Assembly (NCBI RefSeq): GCF_019688735.1
Contig: NZ_JAIFYA010000001.1
Coordinates: 682,001-746,000, forward strand
Source of the DNA: Thermosulfurimonas sp. F29
GTDB lineage: Bacteria > Desulfobacterota > Thermodesulfobacteria > Thermodesulfobacteriales > Thermodesulfobacteriaceae
Length of the DNA stretch: 64,000 nucleotides
Reading direction: 5' to 3'
Part shown: in pieces, positions 1-6,805 of the stretch
Position numbering within the stretch: position 1 is the stretch's first letter
Layout of the letters: each line of letters begins with the position of its first letter
Notes under the pieces: model-generated
Seen by the model: only the letters and a program-made list of their open reading frames with translations
The model's database searches: none
Told to the model about the DNA's origin: nothing
Made by a program: the position numbers and the translations under genes

Positions 1-37
1 TCAAGTTTTAACAACTGGACGTCTTATTACAGGAAAA

Positions 38-1621
38 TTGCTTTCTATAAAAGAATTATGGCAAGGAGGGATGACATGTTTACACAATCTTTTTGAAATA
101 GAATACAAAACATTTCTTTTACAATTTTTTGTTTCGCATCGGGATCGGTGGGAATTCTTTTCCGGTTACTTCCGTCGAGTTTCTTCTTCCGCCTTCCCAT
201 TAGAAAGATTTTCCCATATTCCGGAGTTAGAAATTCTTGTAGGTTATCTTGATAAAGTCCTTCGGGAAAGGCGTCCCGGAGTAAATGTGCTTCTCTACGG
301 GCCTCCGGGGACTGGCAAGACCGAACTTTCCAAAGCCTTAGCTTCCCATCTCAAGGCCCATCTTTTTGAGGTGGCCTTTCTCAAGCCGGATCTCGAACCT
401 TTCACGCCTGCGGATCGCCTCAGGGCACTCTTTGTGGCTCAGCAGGTCCTCTCCTCCGGCCCGGAGCGTTCCATTATTCTTCTCGACGAAGCCGAGGACA
501 TTTTGGGAGGAATGAATTCGTTAGGCCCTTCCAAGAAAGATCTTCCGAGCAAAATCCAGGTCAACCGTTTCCTCGAAAGCAATCCGATTCCGGTGATCTG
601 GATAGTAAATGTCCTGAGAGGCATAGACCCGGCCCATCTGCGTCGTTTCGACCTTGTGGTTCCGGTGGAGAGCATGCCTGTGGAGATCCGCCTGCAGTTA
701 ATTCGGGAGGCCACGGAGAGGCTTCCGGTGAGCGAGGTCTGGCGGCAAACCCTGGCCCGGGAGGAGATCCCTCCGGCCCTCATCACCCGGGCCGCGCGGG
801 TGGTGGCCACGGTAAACTCCGGAGAGCCCGAGCGCGACCTGGAAAGACTCCTTTCCTCCACCCTCCAGGTTATGGGGAAAGGGCCCGTCTCTGCCCGTAA
901 GAGCCGGCCCCAGCTCCCCTTCCGAGCGGAGGTCCTGAACACCAGCCCGCCTATCGAGGAGATCTTCGCCCTGACCGAAAGCGACTATCCTGCCCGACTT
1001 CTTTTCTACGGGCCACCGGGAACCGGAAAGACCGAGCTTGCCCACCGCCTGGCCGAACGCCTGGGGCGTCCTCTCCTGGTGCGCCGGGCCTCGGATCTCT
1101 TCTCTCCCTATGTAGGCGAGACGGAAAGAGCCATCGCCGCCATGTTCCGGGAGGCCGAGCGGAAGGGGGCGGTTCTTCTCCTCGACGAGGTGGACAGCTT
1201 TCTGCGCACGCGCCGCGAGGCCCGTCACTCCTGGGAGATCACCTGGGTCAACGAGATGCTCACCGGGATGGAGAGATACGAGGGCTGGTTCATCTGCACC
1301 ACCAATTTTGCCGAGATACTGGATGAAGCCACGGCCCGGCGGTTTGACCTTCGGGTGGAATTTCGCCCCATGGAGCCGGAGCAGGCCTGGCGACTTTTCG
1401 TGGCCCTCTTTGGGGATGCGGCCCGAGAGGAACACCGCCGGCGCCTTTACACCCTGAGGCTCACCCCGGGAAACTTCGCCACCGTTTATCGCCGACTTTC
1501 TCTTCTTGGCGCGGAGAAAGATCCCGCCCGGTTTTTACGGGAACTGGAACGCGAGACTGAAGGCCTGCGTTCTCGACCTTCGATAGGGTTTGCCGTGGAC
1601 AAACCCGGTTTTTTAATTTAG
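38..1621 (+). CDS. Tandem AAA+ ATPase (two AAA domains)
   Basis: A protein of about 527 residues with two complete AAA+ modules. Module 1 has Walker A GPPGTGKT at residues 88-95 and Walker B IILLDEAE near 146-153. Module 2 has Walker A at 325-332, Walker B LLLDEVD at 380-386, a sensor-1-like FICTTNF near 418-424 and an arginine-finger-like ATARRFD near 431-437. Such proteins remodel other proteins or nucleic-acid complexes by ATP hydrolysis; the client is unknown. The start is uncertain: TTG at 38 is weak, ATG at 71 abuts an AAGGAGGG, and the frame stays open to the window edge, so the gene may begin further left. The first roughly 200 bases are AT-rich and the rest is GC-rich like the core genome, which suggests a composite history. 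It lies at the left of an integrated element. Confidence 0.75.
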   Translation: MLSIKELWQGGMTCLHNLFEIEYKTFLLQFFVSHRDRWEFFSGYFRRVSSSAFPLERFSHIPELEILVGYLDKVLRERRPGVNVLLYGPPGTGKTELSKALASHLKAHLFEVAFLKPDLEPFTPADRLRALFVAQQVLSSGPERSIILLDEAEDILGGMNSLGPSKKDLPSKIQVNRFLESNPIPVIWIVNVLRGIDPAHLRRFDLVVPVESMPVEIRLQLIREATERLPVSEVWRQTLAREEIPPALITRAARVVATVNSGEPERDLERLLSSTLQVMGKGPVSARKSRPQLPFRAEVLNTSPPIEEIFALTESDYPARLLFYGPPGTGKTELAHRLAERLGRPLLVRRASDLFSPYVGETERAIAAMFREAERKGAVLLLDEVDSFLRTRREARHSWEITWVNEMLTGMERYEGWFICTTNFAEILDEATARRFDLRVEFRPMEPEQAWRLFVALFGDAAREEHRRRLYTLRLTPGNFATVYRRLSLLGAEKDPARFLRELERETEGLRSRPSIGFAVDKPGFLI

Positions 1622-1633
1622 AAAATAGCCTAA

Positions 1634-1807
1634 ATGCGCTATTATTTCGAATGGGATCCACAAAAAGCGAAGCTCAACCTTCAAAAACATAAAGTTTCCT
1701 TTGAGAGAGCATGTACAATTTTTAAAGATCCTAACGCTTTATCCATTTACGATGAAGAACATAGTGAAAAAGAAGATCGTTGGATTACTTTAAGTGAAGG
1801 GCTTTGA
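1634..1807 (+). pseudogene. brnT: BrnT-family toxin, internally deleted
   Basis: A 57-codon frame opening MRYYFEWDPQKAKLNLQKHK and continuing through an EDRWITL segment, the recognisable N-terminal half of BrnT (DUF497) ribonuclease toxins, which are normally about 90 residues. After WITL the frame runs straight into SEGL and a TGA, so the C-terminal half carrying the remaining strands and the RISARK-type motif is missing. The stop overlaps the leader of the antitoxin gene, as in intact brnTA operons. The pattern suggests an internal deletion that kept the translational junction with the antitoxin. The product is probably inactive. The assignment rests on motif recognition only. Confidence 0.65.
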
Positions 1808-1808
1808 A

Positions 1809-2012
1809 ATGAAAAAAGAATACGATTTTTCCAAAGGAGAGAGGGGAAAATTTTACCGTCCTGATGCCGAATTCTATATTCCGATTTATTTAGAACGTGA
1901 AATTCTAGAAGAGCTTGAAAAGATTGCTTTAAAAAAGAATTTAGAAATAAATACTATCGTGAACCAATTTTTAAAGAAAGAATTAGAAATTATAAAATAT
2001 GTTGAAGAATAA
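1809..2012 (+). CDS. BrnA-like antitoxin
   Basis: A 67-residue protein starting MKKEYDFSKGERGKFYRPD, the opening typical of antitoxins that pair with BrnT toxins. It is followed by a ribbon-helix-helix-like segment (IPIYLEREILEELEKIA and the helix after it). The family binds DNA and the toxin and represses its own operon. ATG at 1809 is preferred over an upstream in-frame GTG at 1794 because GAAGG lies about 5 bases before it and the known family starts there. It sits directly after the broken toxin gene, so it is an orphaned antitoxin, perhaps now only a regulator or a neutraliser of another toxin. Codon use is AT-rich like the rest of this island. Confidence 0.65.
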   Translation: MKKEYDFSKGERGKFYRPDAEFYIPIYLEREILEELEKIALKKNLEINTIVNQFLKKELEIIKYVEE

Positions 2013-2046
2013 TTTTTAATAATTTAATTTTACAAAGATTTCAAAA

Positions 2047-3108
2047 ATGGATATGAATTGTGAATTTCGTGAGAGTTTTAATATTTTAAAATTTCTTCTT
2101 TCTAACGAAGATAGCGTATCTTCTTTTCTTAAAGGATTGATGTTTTTTAAACCTATCCGAGAGAGTTTGATTAGACTTTTTGTAGGTAAAGATCTTGGAA
2201 CTCAAGATGTAAAATTTGAAGATATTTATTTTCAATTTGTCTTAAATGAAAATCAATCTAGACCAGACTTGGCAATAATAAATGAAAAATTAAAAATGTT
2301 GATAGAAGTTAAAATAAGTCCTTATAGAAGATTAACCGAAAATCAACCTGAAAGTTATTTAGAATGGTTGGCCAATCAGCAGGGTGAAAATTTGTCTTTG
2401 CATTTTGTGGCAATAATTCCTCCTGATTATGATTATAAGAGTGATTTAGAAAGAAGATTATGCGAATTTAAAGATAAAAAGAAAAGCAAAGAAATTCACA
2501 TAAAAATAATAAATTGGCTAGAAATAAAAAAAGAATTGCAGGACAACAATTTACATTTATTAAGTCCATATATTGCTGATTTTTGTAATTTATTGTCCGA
2601 ATGGTATGAAAATTCAGTTATAAATTTCTCTTTAGAGGAGGTTAATGTGCTATACAGCCGAGAAACTTTTTGTGCTTTATCTAAACTTTTTAATATCATA
2701 GAAAAAACGGTACAGCAATTAGAAACTAAAGAAAAAATAGATGAAGTTTCTATTCATAAGGCTTTCAGAAATAAATGGTGGGAAGACGAATATGGAGTAT
2801 ATTTTAGTTTTAAAAATAATGTTTTACTTTGGTTTGGTATTTGGTCAAAAGCTTGGAGAAAATATGGTTCACCATTATGGATAGGTGTACATAAAGATTG
2901 TGATAAAAATATTATAGAGCTTTTTAAGTATAAAGCAAACAAAGAGAAAAGAGAATATTTTAAAGATTGTTGTGTGATAATAGAAAATTATATAGTATGT
3001 TCTTTTGCAGAAAAATTACTTCAAGACAAAGATAATTACCAAAAAATAATAAAATTCATTAGGAATTATTTAGAAAGTTGTTTGCAATTTGTTTACAATG
3101 AAGATTAA
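2047..3108 (+). CDS. PD-(D/E)XK nuclease-superfamily protein
   Basis: A 353-residue AT-rich gene. Residues about 70-90 contain RPDLAIINEKLKMLIEVKI, which fits the PD-(D/E)XK catalytic signature with D74, E87 and K89. The C-terminal third is rich in Trp and Tyr (an FGIWSKAW region, then a PLWIGVHKD strand) and resembles the substrate-reading half of several restriction-like or DNA-repair-like nucleases found in mobile regions. No methylase or helicase partner is visible, so I do not call it a restriction enzyme. ATG at 2047 follows an AT-rich 34-base gap after the antitoxin. Target and function are unknown. Confidence 0.55.
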   Translation: MDMNCEFRESFNILKFLLSNEDSVSSFLKGLMFFKPIRESLIRLFVGKDLGTQDVKFEDIYFQFVLNENQSRPDLAIINEKLKMLIEVKISPYRRLTENQPESYLEWLANQQGENLSLHFVAIIPPDYDYKSDLERRLCEFKDKKKSKEIHIKIINWLEIKKELQDNNLHLLSPYIADFCNLLSEWYENSVINFSLEEVNVLYSRETFCALSKLFNIIEKTVQQLETKEKIDEVSIHKAFRNKWWEDEYGVYFSFKNNVLLWFGIWSKAWRKYGSPLWIGVHKDCDKNIIELFKYKANKEKREYFKDCCVIIENYIVCSFAEKLLQDKDNYQKIIKFIRNYLESCLQFVYNED

Positions 3109-3110
3109 CT

Positions 3111-3392
3111 TTATTTAAACATTTTCCTTTCTTCAGGTGACAATTCTCTTTCAGATTTTACAACTCCCGGAAGATAAATCTCGATACGATCCAAAGTATT
3201 TTTGACCTGAATTACATAAAAAGTTCCTGTGCGGATGGTTGCTTTTCCGCAGAAATAACCTATAAAAATCGGCTCTTCCCGAAGGCGGACGATGTACATT
3301 TTGTCTCCATAACGGCAATCGCCATCTTCTCGACCGAGCTGCAGCCCTTGATATCCCATAAGGGTATCCCGCCCCTCCATACCTTTATCCAC
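3111..3392 (-). CDS. Hypothetical protein
   Basis: A small frame of up to 93 residues, convergent with the PD-(D/E)XK gene and ending 2 bases after it. The likely start is the GTG at 3392, or one of two in-frame ATG codons just inside; the second of these has GGAGGGG upstream. The C-terminal two thirds looks like a compact beta-rich domain (MYIVRLREEPIFIGYFCGK, then a TFYVIQV strand) with a charged tail. I recognise no family. Base composition lies between the AT-rich neighbours and the core genome. Confidence 0.4.
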   Translation of the reverse strand: MDKGMEGRDTLMGYQGLQLGREDGDCRYGDKMYIVRLREEPIFIGYFCGKATIRTGTFYVIQVKNTLDRIEIYLPGVVKSERELSPEERKMFK

Positions 3393-3467
3393 AAACGGAA
3401 TTTTTGCGTCTCAGGGTAACTTGCCTCGGTGACAGCGGTATATTAGGAATAAAAATGAAAATACCTC

Positions 3468-3577
3468 TGTCATAATGTTGTCATAATTTTGAAGGTAAAC
3501 TTTTCCAAGAATTTAAGGAGCTTAAAGTGGAGCTCGTAAAGATGTAGAGGGAAAATCTTTTTGACATAATGGTGTCA
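3468..3577. promoter_or_regulatory. Repeated 16-bp operator-like box upstream of the dnaE remnant
   Basis: TGTCATAATGTTGTCA at 3468-3483 and TGACATAATGGTGTCA at 3562-3577 agree at 14 of 16 positions. The second is an inverted repeat (TGACA, 6 bases, TGTCA). At the first box the half TGTCATAAT is repeated again 11 bases on (3479-3487). The second box overlaps a TTGACA hexamer at 3561-3566. The layout is that of a repressor binding two sites around a promoter for the gene starting at 3634. The bound protein is unknown. The rest of the gap 3393-3633 is AT-rich with no gene. Confidence 0.4.
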
Positions 3578-3633
3578 GAAAAAGACGATAAAGTAATTAT
3601 ACAGCGATAAATTTTTAAGTTGCGAGGAGCAAA

Positions 3634-4722
3634 ATGGCAAATTTTGTACATCTCCATTTGCATACAGAATGGAGTCTTTTTGATGGAATCATTCGGATTG
3701 ATGATCTTTTTCTTAAAGCTAAAGAATTTGGTTATGAAGCTGTTGCTATTACAGATCATGCTTCTCTTTTTGGGCTTATTTATTTCTACAAAAAAGCAAT
3801 TTCTTTAGGAATAAAACCTATTTTAGGGTGTGAAATTTTTGTTTCTAATGAGAATATTGATAAAAATACTGTTTATCACTTAGTATTGCTTTGCGAGAAC
3901 AATATAGGATATAAAAATCTTTTAAAACTATGTACGGAAGCTTATTTGAAAAGTTCAGGGAAAAAACCTATAGTAAACAAAGAACTTCTTTACAGATTTA
4001 ATGAAGGGTTAATTGCTCTTTCTGGATGTCTTTACGGAGAAATTCCTTCTGCTATTCTTAGAGGAAAATTAGATAAAGCGAGACATATTGCTAAAGAGTA
4101 TGCTCAAATTTTTTCAGGACGTTTTTATCTTGAAGTGCAGGAAAATGGTCTTGTAGAACAAAAAATTATTAATGATGGTCTACTAAAACTTGCTGAAGAA
4201 CTTAATATTCCACTTGTAGCAACTAATGATTGTCATTATCTTCTTCCGGAAGATGCCTATGCTCAAAAGATAAAAGTATGTATGCGATCCGATAAAACTT
4301 TCTCTAAAAAAGAAAATTCTAATTGTTTTACGGATAAGCTTTATTTTGCCCCTCCTGATGAAATGATCGGTCGATTTTCCTGGTGTAGAGAAGCAATAGA
4401 GAATACATTACGCATTGCAGATCGTTGTAATGTAAAACTAGAATTGAATGCGCCTATATATTTAAAATTTTCTCAAAAACACAACTATGAAGAAATTTTT
4501 GAAAAGAAATTATGGGAAAATTTTGAGAAACGCTTAAGCGAATTGAAGAATTTTGGGGATTTTTCTGCTCCGGAAAAAGAATATCGTAAACGTCTTGAAT
4601 ATGAAGCAGAAATTATCAAGAAAATAGGATTATGTGAATATTTTATTATCTCTGCAGAAATTGTAAATTGGGCAAAGGCTGAAGGAATTTTAAAGATATT
4701 AATGGGGTCATCAAACAGGTGA
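3634..4722 (+). pseudogene. dnaE: Truncated DNA polymerase III alpha subunit (PHP domain and start of polymerase)
   Basis: The 362-codon frame begins FVHLHLHTEWSLFDG and carries the PHP-domain landmarks of bacterial DnaE (HLHTEWS, ITDHASLFG, CHYLLPEDAYA). It then follows the DnaE order to YFIISAEIVNWAKAEGI near residue 352. In full-length DnaE (about 1,100 residues) the next segment is the GPGRGSAAGS active-site loop. Here the frame changes to ten unrelated residues and a stop. The polymerase catalytic aspartates are therefore absent. An inverted repeat lies exactly at the break. The gene is AT-rich and was presumably an accessory (element-borne) dnaE; the chromosomal replicase must be elsewhere. 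A residual PHP activity is possible but unsupported. Confidence 0.7.
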
Positions 4723-4768
4723 CATTTTCAGCCTCTAAAACCTTGGAATCATGAGGTCTGAGTGTCAC
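4719..4768. repeat. Imperfect inverted repeat at the deletion junction
   Basis: GTGACA (4719-4724) followed by TTTTCAGCCTC is mirrored by GAGGTCTGAG and TGTCAC (4763-4768), an imperfect inverted repeat of about 16-17 bases with a loop of about 17. It starts at the stop of the truncated dnaE and ends just inside the nuclease remnant. It could be the paired ends of an insertion sequence left after internal loss, or a small terminator-like hairpin. No transposase is present. Confidence 0.4.
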
Positions 4769-5011
4769 ATAAAAAGTGCTCCCAGTAATATCAAGCTTCG
4801 CGAAAAGGGCGAAGAAATCTACCTTCTTAAACCCGAAAAACTTGGAAAGTGTGCGTCTCTTTACGCAGAATGGTTTAAGACCAAATTTCCCGAACTCGTG
4901 AAGTATCTGATCATGCACATTATCGAAGCTCCCTACTGGTATCCGGCCACAAACGAATCTGCCTGCGAATATTGTGATCTTTGGAAGATGTGTAGGTATG
5001 GAGCCTTATAA
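4751..5011 (+). pseudogene. C-terminal remnant of a RecB/Cas4-like nuclease
   Basis: The last 86 codons of what looks like a larger protein. The end carries CEYCDLWKMC, a C-x2-C-x5-C cluster like the iron-sulfur-binding tail of Cas4, AddB and related PD-(D/E)XK nucleases. The catalytic part, which would lie upstream, is missing: the upstream sequence is the inverted repeat and the dnaE fragment. The ATG at 4751 is probably fortuitous. Composition is more GC-rich than the dnaE remnant, so the two fragments come from different sources. No CRISPR array or other cas gene is present in the window. Confidence 0.5.
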
Positions 5012-5117
5012 GTCCACCAAGTCTTTGTCCAGGGTCCAGAATCTGTAATGACTGGTTCTGCCGATCTTTTCCTATCTTTTTCTATTGCCTTAGACTATTG
5101 AAGTTATAAGAAATCTC

Positions 5118-5137
5118 TTGGGGACACTTTGGGGACA
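5118..5137 (+). repeat. Short direct repeats near the tRNA scar
   Basis: TTGGGGACA occurs at 5118-5126 and again at 5129-5137, an 11-base period, about 50 bases inside the tRNA 3' fragment. Tandem short repeats at this distance are common where tyrosine integrases bind arm-type sites, so this may be the inner part of an attachment region. The remaining sequence from 5012 to 5185 holds no gene that I can support. Confidence 0.35.
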
Positions 5138-5185
5138 GATACTACCTTGACATAGCTTTGAATTTCTTCTAATTTCTTATCGAAC

Positions 5186-5226
5186 GAGGGCGGTTAGTGC
5201 GGGTTCGAGTCCCGCCCTCGGCACCA
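5186..5226 (+). other. tRNA 3' fragment (attachment-site scar)
   Basis: The segment contains a complete T arm (GCGGG, loop TTCGAGT, CCCGC at 5199-5215), a 7-base acceptor strand CCTCGGC (5216-5222), discriminator A and CCA (5224-5226). The matching 5' acceptor would be GCCGAGG, typical of tRNA-Leu. No D arm, anticodon arm or 5' strand precedes it, so it is not a tRNA gene. Integrases often use the 3' end of a tRNA, rebuild it on one side and leave a copy of the 3' end on the other. This marks the right boundary of the accessory region; the intact tRNA should lie to the left, outside the window. Confidence 0.75.
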
Positions 5227-5237
5227 GGAAGCTTTCT

Positions 5238-5396
5238 TTAGCGCCGCCGGGAGCGTTTTTTCTTTTTACGGGCCCGCTGGTCCAGCGAGCAACTGTCCAT
5301 GGAGCCTCAGGTGGGGACCCCCAGGCGGGGAAGGATGAACCGGTTGAGGAGGACCCAGAATACGATAATGAGGGTGAGAACCAGGAGATCGTTCAT
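5238..5396 (-). CDS. Candidate selenoprotein: small membrane protein with in-frame UGA
   Basis: ATG at 5396 lies 5 bases after the gltX stop, with AGAGGT 7 bases upstream. It opens MNDLLVLTLIIVFWVLLNRF, one transmembrane helix (about residues 4-22), then ILPRLGVPT. Codon 30 (5309-5307) is TGA. The frame continues for 22 more codons, GSMDSCSLDQRARKKKK and a basic end, to TAA at 5240-5238. If UGA is read as selenocysteine the product has 52 residues with a redox-type pair U30/C36 on the side of the basic tail, presumably cytoplasmic. A hairpin at 5272-5290 has bacterial SECIS geometry. If UGA is a stop, the product is a 29-residue single-helix peptide. The selenocysteine machinery is not in this window, so the call is an inference. 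Confidence 0.5.
5272..5290 (-). promoter_or_regulatory. Putative bacterial SECIS hairpin
   Basis: Read on the minus strand this is GCTCGCTG, GAC, CAGCGGGC: an 8-bp stem (one T-G wobble) with a 3-base loop starting in G. The stem begins 16 bases after the in-frame TGA and the loop 24 bases after it. The published bacterial SECIS pattern asks for a short stem, a G among the first loop bases, and a loop about 16-37 bases after UGA; all three are met. It lies within the coding frame, as bacterial SECIS elements do. GC-rich DNA also makes hairpins by chance. Confidence 0.45.
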
Positions 5397-5401
5397 GATC
5401 G

Positions 5402-6799
5402 TTACCTCTTGCGGATGAATTCCAGAGCCCGTTGTAGCCGACGCAACACCCTCTCCCGTCCCAGAACGCGCATGACCTCGAAAAGCCCAGGACTCACCGT
5501 CTTTCCGGTAAGGGCCACCCGCACCGGCTGGGCGATCTTTTTGAGCTTTAGCCCCAATTCCTCGGAAAGACCCCGAAAGAGTCTCTCCAGGGCCTCGTCC
5601 GAAAATTCCACCCCGGCAAGCTCTCGCACCAGGCGCTCAAAGACCGGCTCCATCTCCGGGGTGAGAAACTTCTCCGCGGCCTTGGGGTCGTAGGTCACCT
5701 CCTCCACCAGATAGAAAGCGAGCATCTCGGCGGCCTCGAGGAGGGTGCGGGCCCGGGGTTTCACCGTCTCCAGGGCTTCCACCAGATAGGCCTTTTCCGG
5801 CACGGGAAGTCCCAGGCGGACCAGGAAGGGTTTGACCTCCTCGGCAAGCTCCGGAGTGGGGGTGGCCCGGAGCCAGTGGGCGTTTATGGCCAGGAGTTTG
5901 TCCGGATCAAAGCGGGCTGCGGACTTGTTGACCCTGGTGAGATCGAACTTTGCGATCATCTCCTCCAGGGTGAAGATCTCCTGATCTCCGTAGGACCAGC
6001 CCAGGCGCACCAGGTAATTCCGCAGGGCCTGGGGAAGATACCCTTCGTCCCGGTAAGCCAGGATGGAGAGGGCCCCGTGGCGCTTGGAGAGCCGGGTGCC
6101 GTCCGGCCCCAGGATCATGGGCACATGGGCGAAGTGCGGAGGCTCGGCCCCCAGGGCCTCGTAGAGGAGGATCTGTTTGGGGGTGTTGGAGAGGTGGTCG
6201 TCCCCCCGGATGACATGGGTTATGCCCATGGTGAGGTCGTCTACCACCACGGCGAATTGATAGGTGGGGGTGCCGTCGCTGCGCACCAGAATGAAGTCGT
6301 CTATCTCCCGGTGGTCGAAGGCCACCGCCCCCCGGATCAGGTCCTCCACCACCGTGGTTCCCGTCTCCGGCACCCGAAGCCGCAGGACCCGCCCCGGACC
6401 GGGGGGAAGATTCTTGTCCCGGCAGGTGCCGTCGTAGCCGGGTTTGCGGCCGGCGGCCAGGGCCTCACGGCGCTTTTGTTCCAGCTCCTCCGGGGAACAC
6501 TCGCAGTAATAGGCCTTGCCCTCCTCGTAAAGTCGGCGCGCGTACTCCCGGTATACCTCCAGCCTCTCGGACTGGAAGTAAGGCCCCTCATCCCAGTAAA
6601 GCCCCAGCCACTCCAGGGCCTCCCGGATGGAGTCCACATATTCCTGACGGGATCTCTCCCGATCGGTGTCCTCAAAGCGCAGAACGAAGGTGCCGCCGTG
6701 GTGCCGGGCAAAGAGCCAGTTGAAAAGTGCGGTACGGGCTCCTCCCAGATGGAGGTGTCCGGTGGGACTGGGGGGGAAACGGGTCTTTACGCTCTTCAT
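5402..6799 (-). CDS. gltX: Glutamyl-tRNA synthetase
   Basis: A 465-residue class I aminoacyl-tRNA synthetase that charges tRNA-Glu (and possibly tRNA-Gln, depending on discrimination). The HIGH-type motif HLGG is at residues 17-20 and the KMSKS-type motif RLSKR at 236-240. A zinc-binding pattern C99, C101, Y122, C126 is present. The C-terminal helical anticodon-binding half is complete. The gene follows memo by 6 bases and is followed after 5 bases by the small UGA-containing gene, so the three are probably one transcript. Length is normal for the family. Confidence 0.97.
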   Translation of the reverse strand: MKSVKTRFPPSPTGHLHLGGARTALFNWLFARHHGGTFVLRFEDTDRERSRQEYVDSIREALEWLGLYWDEGPYFQSERLEVYREYARRLYEEGKAYYCECSPEELEQKRREALAAGRKPGYDGTCRDKNLPPGPGRVLRLRVPETGTTVVEDLIRGAVAFDHREIDDFILVRSDGTPTYQFAVVVDDLTMGITHVIRGDDHLSNTPKQILLYEALGAEPPHFAHVPMILGPDGTRLSKRHGALSILAYRDEGYLPQALRNYLVRLGWSYGDQEIFTLEEMIAKFDLTRVNKSAARFDPDKLLAINAHWLRATPTPELAEEVKPFLVRLGLPVPEKAYLVEALETVKPRARTLLEAAEMLAFYLVEEVTYDPKAAEKFLTPEMEPVFERLVRELAGVEFSDEALERLFRGLSEELGLKLKKIAQPVRVALTGKTVSPGLFEVMRVLGRERVLRRLQRALEFIRKR

Positions 6800-6805
6800 G
6801 ATTCC

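Noticed and set aside
1805-1807. In-frame TGA in the brnT remnant as another selenocysteine codon
   Set aside because: The antitoxin starts just after it, no SECIS-like hairpin follows, and the toxin half is missing rather than continued.
3634-4722. A working accessory DNA polymerase or stand-alone PHP phosphoesterase
   Set aside because: The frame follows DnaE order well past the PHP domain and stops before the catalytic loop, with unrelated residues at the end. It is better explained as a truncated gene.
4751-5011. A cas4 gene implying a CRISPR system
   Set aside because: Only the C-terminal cysteine cluster remains, and there is no CRISPR array or other cas gene in the window.
5186-5226. 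End of a tmRNA gene or a complete tRNA
   Set aside because: There is no tmRNA tag frame or 5' acceptor strand before it, and the acceptor lacks the G-U pair needed for alanine charging of tmRNA. The D and anticodon arms are absent.
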